A DNA stretch of 9,355 nucleotides. Origin: Phycisphaerae bacterium. Lineage in GTDB: Bacteria > Planctomycetota > Phycisphaerae > Phycisphaerales > SM1A02. The DNA lies in NCBI GenBank assembly GCA_002690755.1, contig NZFT01000057.1:1-9355 (forward strand), read 5' to 3'. Both the position numbers and the translations under genes were made by a program. Below, piece after piece: positions 1 through 4,682 of this stretch. Positions within the stretch are counted from its first letter, which is position 1; every line of letters starts with the position of its first letter. The notes beneath the pieces were generated by a model. The model did no database searches, was not told where the DNA came from, and worked only from the letters and a program-made list of their open reading frames with translations.

Positions 1-980
1 GAGTTGCCCGTGAACGTGCACTCGGTCAGGACCGGGCGACTGAATTCGCTGTGCATCCCGCCGCCGTAGTGGGCCGAGTTGCCCGTGAACGCGGATTCGA
101 CCAGGGTGGGGCTGCTGTCATCGCGGTTGGACATCCCGCCGCCGTAGTGAGCCGAGTTGCCTGTGAACGCGGATTCGACCAGGGTGGGGCTGCTGTCATC
201 GCGGTTGGACATTCCGCCGCCACGGAAGGCCGAATTTCCCGCGAACGTGCAGCCGGTCAGGGTCGGGTCGCTCTCTTCGTTGGACATCCCGCCTCCGCCG
301 TCGCGGGCCGAGTTGTCCGCGAACGTGCAGCCGGTCAGCGCCGGGCGGCTGAATTCGTTGTGCATCCCGCCGCCGTATTCATAGTCGGCCGAGTTGCCCG
401 CGAACGTACAGCGGGTCAGGATCGGGTGGCTGAATTCGTTGTGCATTCCACCGCCGCTGAAGATGGCGGAGTTGTTCATGAACGTGCAGTCGGTCAGCAT
501 CGGGCTGCCGACGTGGTTGGACATGCCACCGCCATCGTCGCCGGCCGCGTTGCCCGTGAAGGTGCAGTTCGTCAGGGTCGGGCTGCTGAAATCGTTGTAC
601 ATCCCGCCCCCGATGTCGTTCTCCCCGTTCCGGATCACCAGATTCTCGAAGACGGTCCCCGAATCTTCGCCGTGCTCGCAGATCAACACCCGGTGCGAAC
701 CCGCTCCATCCAGAACACTCGCCGGCGCCCCGCGTTCGTTCAGGACGCCCCGCAGCGTGATCGCCTTGCCGTCGGCGCTGATCGCCGAACCTTCGGCGTA
801 GATTTCGGCCGAGAGCTGGATGACGTCGCCATCACGCGCGGTGGCGATCGCGGCGTTGATGGACGTGTGGTCACACCCCTCGGCGCACACGGTGATCATC
901 TCGGCCGCGGCGGTCAGGCTGGAGATGACCGGAAGGGCCAAGGTCAGGAACAGGGCCAGTCGTGGACTCGTTCGTCTCAT
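1..980 (-). CDS. Secreted parallel beta-helix repeat protein, 3' end outside the window
   Basis: The frame opens at ATG (978-980, complement) and stays open to the window edge, giving 326 codons with no stop, so the C-terminus is missing. Residues 1-26 form a signal peptide: basic MRR, hydrophobic LALFLTLALPVISSL, cleavage near TAAA|E. Residues 27-118 resemble the N-terminal cap of planctomycete right-handed beta-helix proteins (ITVCAEGCDHTSINAAI, DGDVIQL, GKAITLRGV, VLDGAGSHRVL, VFENLVIRNG). From residue 124 eight repeats of about 25-27 residues follow, with consensus GGGM-N--S-P-LT-CTF-GNSA. These would form stacked coils with a Cys/Phe ladder. Such proteins are usually exported or surface-attached and sometimes bind polysaccharide; no catalytic residues are visible. 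There is no clear Shine-Dalgarno site before the ATG. The start is chosen because it directly precedes the signal peptide. Orientation is secure because the plus-strand reading is only an antisense shadow of the repeats. Confidence 0.9.
   Translation of the reverse strand, partial: MRRTSPRLALFLTLALPVISSLTAAAEMITVCAEGCDHTSINAAIATARDGDVIQLSAEIYAEGSAISADGKAITLRGVLNERGAPASVLDGAGSHRVLICEHGEDSGTVFENLVIRNGENDIGGGMYNDFSSPTLTNCTFTGNAAGDDGGGMSNHVGSPMLTDCTFMNNSAIFSGGGMHNEFSHPILTRCTFAGNSADYEYGGGMHNEFSRPALTGCTFADNSARDGGGGMSNEESDPTLTGCTFAGNSAFRGGGMSNRDDSSPTLVESAFTGNSAHYGGGMSNRDDSSPTLVESAFTGNSAHYGGGMHSEFSRPVLTECTFTGN
3..611 (-). repeat. Eight tandem beta-helix coding repeats of about 75-81 bp
   Basis: Eight in-frame repeats lie inside the beta-helix gene, at protein residues 124-326. 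Each begins GGGM and ends with a GN.A or NNSA box. Most carry LT-CTF, but units 6 and 7 carry LVESAF instead and lack the Cys. The array is still running at the window edge. It is degenerate at the DNA level except for units 6 and 7, and it is coding repeat rather than CRISPR. Confidence 0.88.
73..228 (-). repeat. Recent 78-bp tandem duplication within the beta-helix array
   Basis: Blocks 73-150 and 151-228 are 78 bp each and in register. Over roughly their first 70 bases they differ at only about two positions, while the other repeats differ at many. The two encoded units are identical in protein (both read SNRDDSSPTLVESAFTGNSA). This points to a recent duplication by slippage or unequal recombination. 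Confidence 0.85.
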
Positions 981-1210
981 CGGCTCGTCCGGGAGAAGGT
1001 CTCGGAGTTACAGCGTTCGACACGGTTCGGATGAAAGCGGGGGAAGGGGTTCGGGCGGTCGACACTCGGGGCGGGAGGCATTTCGGGGGATCACCTGAAA
1101 CCGTTGCGCTGGTGCGGGAAGCAGGTTCCGATGTTAACGGATGTCGCGTCGTGGGCGATCATCCGTTCACTCGGTCGGCCACGGTGAACGAGGCGACGGC
1201 CGCCGAACGA

Positions 1211-1243
1211 AAGCCCGCCCCGACGCGAGGTCGGGGCGGGCTT
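1211..1243 (-). terminator. Strong hairpin terminator, minus-strand reading
   Basis: A perfect 14-bp stem (1211-1224 paired with 1230-1243) encloses a 5-base loop GCGAG. In the minus direction the stem runs out into CTTTCGTT, which is modestly T-rich; in the plus direction it runs into GCGGGG. It therefore fits a minus-strand transcript, and it lies just past the dockerin-like remnant at 1270-1350. No intact gene now feeds into it from either side. Confidence 0.75.
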
Positions 1244-1269
1244 GCGGGGTGTGATGTACGTGAAATCGA

Positions 1270-1350
1270 GCAGGATCCGCCGCCATCCCGGAAGCTCAGG
1301 ATGTGGGCCGGGTCCGCGCTTTCGATGACGCCGTCCCCGGCGCAGTCGGA
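1270..1350 (-). pseudogene. Dockerin-like (EF-hand type) C-terminal remnant
   Basis: On the minus strand 27 codons read SDCAGDGVIESADPAHILSF followed by RDGGGSC. This resembles the planctomycete dockerin-like pattern (D/N)GDG.(V/I)..(S/A)D..-ILSF..GG...C, a Ca-binding loop plus helix found at the ends of secreted proteins. No signal peptide or larger domain lies upstream in this frame, where the reading is Arg-rich nonsense, and no stop follows before the terminator at 1211-1243, so frame and stop both appear decayed. I infer the 3' fossil of a lost minus-strand gene. The match is short and could be coincidental. Confidence 0.4.
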
Positions 1351-1371
1351 TCGCGCGCGTCGAAGCCGCCG

Positions 1372-1409
1372 CGACGAGGAAGGCGTTCTCCATGCGTGGC
1401 CTCGATCAT
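1372..1409 (-). repeat. 38-bp interspersed repeat, copy 1
   Basis: The same 38-bp block occurs at 6796-6833, in the same orientation, with 34 of 38 identities including 21 consecutive identical bases (1372-1392 against 6796-6816). Read on the minus strand it begins ATGATCGAGGCC. This copy lies in non-coding DNA between a terminator hairpin (1420-1449) and the dockerin-like remnant (1270-1350). It has no flanking target duplications or terminal inverted repeats that I can see. Confidence 0.75.
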
Positions 1410-1419
1410 CCCCGAAAGA

Positions 1420-1449
1420 GAGGGCCCCGAGTGTCGACTCGGGGCCCTC
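1420..1449 (-). terminator. Strong hairpin terminator, minus-strand reading
   Basis: A perfect 13-bp stem (1420-1432 paired with 1437-1449) encloses a GTCG tetraloop. In the minus direction it runs out into CTCTTTCGGGG. It lies 24 bp past the stop codon of the dockerin-like tail at 1474-1551, the usual place for an intrinsic terminator of that former gene. Confidence 0.75.
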
Positions 1450-1473
1450 GTTCGGTGAATTCCGACGCGATCG

Positions 1474-1551
1474 TCATCGAGGGCAGGGGCCCCACAGGGC
1501 GAGGAAACGGCCGAGATCGGCCCCGTCGTGATCTTCGCGATCGCCATCGGT
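1474..1551 (-). pseudogene. Dockerin-like C-terminal tail of a lost secreted protein
   Basis: The minus strand reads TDGDREDHDGADLGRFLALW then GPCPR and a stop at 1474-1476. The ADLGRFLALWGPCP end is a close match to the C-terminal dockerin-like tail common in Phycisphaerae secreted proteins (D.DGDG.I.GADLG.LL..WGPC). The Ca-loop half looks damaged: the neighbouring frame reads AKITTG where KITTG would be expected, so one-base indels on each side would restore DGD-KITTGADLG. Upstream in frame there is only low-quality sequence antisense to the lipoprotein gene. With the terminator at 1420-1449 this looks like an intact 3' end of a gene whose body has been deleted. Confidence 0.6.
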
Positions 1552-1680
1552 GTGCTCGTCCTTTGAACCCCCGGGTGCGCCGGTCTCCCGGATTCGCCTT
1601 CGCCGGCGCCAGCCACGGCCACGCAGGCCGGTTTCCCGCCGAGGGCGAGCCATCGGAGGCCGGGGGGTCGATACGGGCCG

Positions 1681-1752
1681 TCCCGGTACGTTGAACCTCG
1701 TTCGAGGGTTCGCTGGTCGAAACTGGACCCGGAGCGCGATACCGTACCGGGA
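1681..1752 (+). ncRNA. Possible structured 5' leader (three-way junction) ahead of the lipoprotein operon
   Basis: A perfect 10-bp inverted repeat (TCCCGGTACG at 1681-1690, CGTACCGGGA at 1743-1752) closes a 52-base interior holding two more hairpins. The first pairs 1693-1699 with 1704-1711, with one bulged G and loop GTTC; the second pairs 1715-1718 with 1726-1729 with a 7-base loop. An alternative pairing (GGGT 1706-1709 with ACCC 1727-1730) would exclude both inner hairpins. The structure ends 51 bases before the lipoprotein ATG. It matches no riboswitch class I recognise and could instead be a spaced operator pair or chance pairing in GC-rich DNA. Confidence 0.3.
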
Positions 1753-1803
1753 CTCGTCCGCTGTACACCAACGTCGAACGTCACCTCGCGAACCAAGGTC
1801 TCC

Positions 1804-2655
1804 ATGCATTTCTTCCCCAGCCTCTCGAAGGTCCGCGGTCTTTTCCTCCAGCTGTGCCTCTTGCTCGCGCTGGCCGCCTGTGCCCGTGAGGACTCCGGTG
1901 GTGCCCCCGTGGCCTGGCCCGAACTCGTTCGTTTCGATGAGATCGCCTATCGAGCCGACGGTCTTGCCCGCACTGGTGATCTCGGCTCGGTGAGCGACCT
2001 GCGCACCGAGCTGATCGAGACCGGTCAGGCCGTCACACCGTCGACGATCCCGGCCAACGTCGCGAATCCCCGAGAGGTCGAAACGATTCTCGCGGATCTC
2101 ACCGGCCTCGTGGAAGGCATCTCCGCCACCGCGGATCCCGAGTCGACCGCGATGCTCGTGCTCGGGCTGCACCCCGTGATCGAGCGTCTGATCACGGCCG
2201 CCGGCATGCCGCACGTGCACGCGAATGAAGGTCCAAATCAAGGCTTTCTCCAGCCGGTATTCGATTCTGAAGGCACGCAGGTGGGCACTGCCGAAGTGAA
2301 GCTCCACGACGACGCCGGCGACCTCGAGATCTGGCTCACCGTCGGCGGCTACGGTGGCGATCCATGGCGACTGGACCTGGATACCACGCTCCTTCTGAAC
2401 TTCCCTGGCCTGGAGCGGGAGGTGACCCTGGCGGTCCGGGACCGGACCCGGAACGAAGACGAGTCCGGCGAGTCGACGATCGTGGACGGGACCACCTCCT
2501 ACTTCGTGTTTCCAGGCGACACCGGAATCGACGCGTCGTGGTTGATGGGCGCGGAGTTCGCGGCCAAGGCGGAGCTTCAAATCGAAGATGCCACCACCGG
2601 CGCGTTCGTCCTGCGGCCCCACGTCCATCGAGCGGATGGCGACGGGGCCTCATGA
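1804..2655 (+). CDS. Envelope lipoprotein with PHVH motifs, first gene of the ABC operon
   Basis: This 283-residue protein starts at ATG 1804 with CAAGG at 1794-1798 as a close Shine-Dalgarno. Residues 1-25 are a lipoprotein signal peptide and the lipobox LALAAC puts the lipidated Cys at 26; the +2 residue is Ala, not Asp. Residues 40-130 are probably helical. Residues 145-275 look like a beta-rich domain (GTAEVKLHDDAGDLEIWLT, LNFPGLEREVTLAVRD, RNEDESGES, YFVFPGDTGIDASWL) that I recall from uncharacterised planctomycete lipoproteins, without a name I can assign. PHVH at 136-139 and RPHVH at 271-275, with KLHDD at 166-170, are candidate metal ligands. Its stop overlaps a short ORF (ATGA), and the ABC ATPase and permease follow directly, suggesting it is the envelope partner or binding protein of that transporter. 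Confidence 0.85.
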   Translation: MHFFPSLSKVRGLFLQLCLLLALAACAREDSGGAPVAWPELVRFDEIAYRADGLARTGDLGSVSDLRTELIETGQAVTPSTIPANVANPREVETILADLTGLVEGISATADPESTAMLVLGLHPVIERLITAAGMPHVHANEGPNQGFLQPVFDSEGTQVGTAEVKLHDDAGDLEIWLTVGGYGGDPWRLDLDTTLLLNFPGLEREVTLAVRDRTRNEDESGESTIVDGTTSYFVFPGDTGIDASWLMGAEFAAKAELQIEDATTGAFVLRPHVHRADGDGAS

Positions 2656-2714
2656 TCCCGCCACCCGGACCGAAGCGAAATCAGCAAGGAAAAGTCCGAA
2701 GTAAGGGGGCTTGA
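2652..2714 (+). CDS. Possible 20-residue coupling ORF between lipoprotein and ATPase
   Basis: An ATG overlaps the lipoprotein stop (ATGA, 2652-2655) and opens a frame reading MIPPPGPKRNQQGKVRSKGA. Its TGA (2712-2714) overlaps the TTG start of the ATPase (TTGA, 2711-2714), so it bridges the 55-base gap exactly, with stop/start overlap at both ends. The peptide is basic and Pro-rich and resembles no family I know. It has no clear Shine-Dalgarno of its own. It may carry ribosomes from the first gene to the weak TTG start, or it may be chance. Confidence 0.25.
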   Translation: MIPPPGPKRNQQGKVRSKGA

Positions 2715-3418
2715 TCATCGTCCGACTCCGCAACGTGCAGCTTCGACTCGGAGGTGGTGACCGATCCTCCTCCCTCCGCTTCCGGCTCCCCGCCTTCGAC
2801 GCGGCCGCGGGGGAGACGGTCGCGATCACCGGGCCGAGCGGTTGCGGGAAGAGCACCCTGCTCAACCTCGTCGCCGGGTTGCGACGCACGGACGAAGGTG
2901 AGGTGACCGTGGCCGGGACCGACCTCGCGACCCTCGGCCCCGCCGGACTCGACCGGCATCGGGGCGTCCACTGCGGGATGGTCTTCCAGACCTTCCAGCT
3001 CCTGACGCCGTTCACCGCGATCGAGAACGTCCTCATCGGCCTTCGTTTCGGCTCACGAAGGCGATCACACGCCCGCGCCCGCGCCACCGACGCGCTGCGG
3101 CGGGTCGGGCTCGGCGATCGCCTCCATGCCAGGCCGGATCAACTCTCGGTGGGGGAACGACAGCGGATCGCCATCGCCCGCGCCCTCGCGGGAGAGGCGG
3201 CCATCCTGCTCGCGGACGAACCGACCGGTTCATTGGATCCCACGACGGGGCGGGAGGTCTTCTCGCTGCTTCGCGAAGTCGCCGCCGAAGGTGATCGCAC
3301 CCTCCTCATGGTGACCCATGATCCCGCGCTCGCCGCGAACCTGGCCCGCACCTTCGACTGCACCGACCTCGTCCGGCCTTCAGGACTCGATTCGGTCGAG
3401 GAGGCTCGAACCACGTGA
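2711..3418 (+). CDS. ABC transporter ATP-binding protein, LolD/MacB type
   Basis: This 235-residue cytoplasmic ATPase powers the FtsX-like permease encoded next. Walker A is GPSGCGKST (41-49), the Q-loop Gln is 93 (MVFQTFQ), the signature is LSVGE (145-149), Walker B is ILLADE (165-170) with D-loop SLD (174-176), and the switch His is 203 (VTHDP). All catalytic motifs are intact and the length is normal for the LolD/MacB group of single-domain ATPases. The start is TTG at 2711: a TAA at 2702-2704 blocks any upstream extension, and MIIVRLRNVQ is the usual N-terminus. TAAGG(GGG) lies just ahead with unusually short spacing. The gene ends in GTGA, a 4-base overlap with the permease start, so the two are probably translationally coupled. 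The exact substrate cannot be told from the ATPase. Confidence 0.95.
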   Translation: MIIVRLRNVQLRLGGGDRSSSLRFRLPAFDAAAGETVAITGPSGCGKSTLLNLVAGLRRTDEGEVTVAGTDLATLGPAGLDRHRGVHCGMVFQTFQLLTPFTAIENVLIGLRFGSRRRSHARARATDALRRVGLGDRLHARPDQLSVGERQRIAIARALAGEAAILLADEPTGSLDPTTGREVFSLLREVAAEGDRTLLMVTHDPALAANLARTFDCTDLVRPSGLDSVEEARTT

Positions 3419-4659
3419 GCATCTTCTCCATGGCTTGTCGGTATCTCAGATTCCGATGGATCGTGACGACGCTGACCGTCGCTGGCATCGCCCTCGGTGC
3501 GGCGCTGGTTTGCGGCGTGCTCGCGCTTCGATACGAGTCGGATCGGGCCCTCTCACGAGACGCGGGTCTCTACGACCTGGTGGTCGGTGGAAAGGGGAGC
3601 CCGCTTCAGCTGGTACTCGCCAGTGTGTATCACCTCGACGATCCTCCCGGCAACCTACCGTACGCCGATTACGAGCGGCTGCGTCGCGATCCACGGGTGC
3701 TCTGGGCCGCGCCCATCGGACTCGGCGACAACTACGCCGGCCACCGAATCGTCGGTACCGAGTCGCACTTCTTCGAGCTGCCCGACCGGCAGGGTGATCC
3801 GTTCTTCCGCATCGCCCGTGGCCGCGTGTTCGAAGATCGCTTCGAGGTCGTTCTCGGGAGCCAGGTCGCGAGCGCCACCGGGTTGAGCGTCGGAGACCGG
3901 TTCTTCGGAACCCATGGTCTCGTCGAGGTGCCGGGCGGCGAGGTCCACCGCGATTTTCCCTACCGGGTCAGCGGGGTGCTCGCGGCCACCGGCACCGCCC
4001 AGGACCGGGCGATCTTCGCCACCCTCGAGTCGGTCTGGGAGATACACGAATCCGAGGAACGCCTCCACTCGGCGATCCAAGGCAACGCCCTGCTCTCGCA
4101 GGAGTCGGACCGCGAAGCCACCGCCATCCTCGTGCGGCTGGAGACTCCGGGCCTGCGGCTCTGGATGACCGACGAGATCAGCGAGCAGAGCGGCGGCATC
4201 GCGGCGATCCCGATCAACGAGATTCTGCGTTTCCAGCGCGGGGTGATCGGCCCGGTTCAGCGTTCCCTCCTCGCGATCGCGGCGGCGGTGGTCGCGGTCG
4301 CCTGTCTCACCGTGCTCATCTCGCTCCACCAGGCCGGGGAACGTCGTCGCCGCGACATCGCGATCATCCGAAGCCTGGGGGCCGTCCGCGGGGAAGTGGC
4401 CGCGCTCGTGTTCATCGAAGGGATCATCCTCACCGGCACGGGCGTCATCGTCGGCCTGCTGCTGGGCCACGGTGGGCTCGCGCTCGCATCCGGAACCATT
4501 CGTGATGCCACGGGTCTCGTTCTCGAGCCATGGAGAGTTCCGTCCGCCGAGTTTTTCGCGCTCGGCGGAATGCTGGCCTGTGGCGCCCTCGCCACCCTGT
4601 TCCCCGCGATCGCCTGCTACCGCCGCACGCCGATCGTCGATCTTCACCTGGCGGATTGA
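3415..4659 (+). CDS. FtsX/MacB-type ABC transporter permease
   Basis: This 414-residue inner-membrane protein has the FtsX/MacB layout. One N-terminal helix (about 16-38, VTTLTVAGIALGAALVCGVL) is followed by a periplasmic domain (about 40-280), then three C-terminal helices: about 285-304, 333-352 and 381-400. After helix 2 comes the typical cytoplasmic coupling segment RRRDIAIIRSLGA, the expected ATPase contact. The GTG start at 3415 overlaps the ATPase stop by 4 bases, and GAGGAGG at 3398-3404 serves as Shine-Dalgarno. FtsX-type permeases move substrates or lipoproteins at the periplasmic side, or transmit mechanical signals, rather than forming a simple import channel. The neighbouring DUF3299 lipoprotein matches ABC-DUF3299 operons linked to zinc uptake in gamma-proteobacteria, so a metal-related role is possible but not shown. 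Confidence 0.93.
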   Translation: MSIFSMACRYLRFRWIVTTLTVAGIALGAALVCGVLALRYESDRALSRDAGLYDLVVGGKGSPLQLVLASVYHLDDPPGNLPYADYERLRRDPRVLWAAPIGLGDNYAGHRIVGTESHFFELPDRQGDPFFRIARGRVFEDRFEVVLGSQVASATGLSVGDRFFGTHGLVEVPGGEVHRDFPYRVSGVLAATGTAQDRAIFATLESVWEIHESEERLHSAIQGNALLSQESDREATAILVRLETPGLRLWMTDEISEQSGGIAAIPINEILRFQRGVIGPVQRSLLAIAAAVVAVACLTVLISLHQAGERRRRDIAIIRSLGAVRGEVAALVFIEGIILTGTGVIVGLLLGHGGLALASGTIRDATGLVLEPWRVPSAEFFALGGMLACGALATLFPAIACYRRTPIVDLHLAD

Positions 4660-4682
4660 GTCTCGACCAAGGGTCCCATGTC

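Larger units (their letters stand above)
981..1803. other. Intergenic region without an intact gene
   Basis: This 823-bp gap separates the divergent beta-helix gene (minus) and the lipoprotein operon (plus), so promoters for both should lie here; I could not pick a convincing -35/-10 pair for either. The stretch 981-1200 shows nothing I recognise. From 1211 to 1551 there are two minus-strand hairpin terminators, two short dockerin-like coding fossils and one copy of a 38-bp repeat. The stretch 1681-1752 can fold into a paired leader. Open frames crossing the gap look like GC-rich shadows rich in Arg, Pro and Ser and match no family I know. Confidence 0.7.

Noticed and set aside
1..611. Regular direct repeats resembling a CRISPR array
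   Set aside because: Period is about 75-81 bp, units are degenerate, in frame and code for beta-helix coils; there are no unique spacers.
51..1034. Long plus-strand frame with repeats of the type HPAAVV.GRVARERG
   Set aside because: It is the antisense shadow of the beta-helix repeats; the minus strand gives a signal peptide and a recognised repeat family.
962..1531. 189-codon plus-strand frame crossing both terminator hairpins
   Set aside because: It is Arg/Ser/Pro-rich, passes through two perfect hairpins and a repeat, and shows no family resemblance.
1553..1803. Search for a Zur- or Fur-like operator ahead of the operon
   Set aside because: No AT-rich palindrome of that type is present; the inverted repeats found are GC-rich and differently spaced.
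1474..2628. 384-codon minus-strand frame ending in the dockerin-like tail, considered as one intact gene
   Set aside because: Most of it is antisense to the lipoprotein gene at 1804-2655 and has no signal peptide or domain; only its last 25 codons look protein-like.
3655..4647. 330-codon minus-strand frame
   Set aside because: It is antisense to the FtsX-like permease, whose membrane layout and coupling motif are clear.
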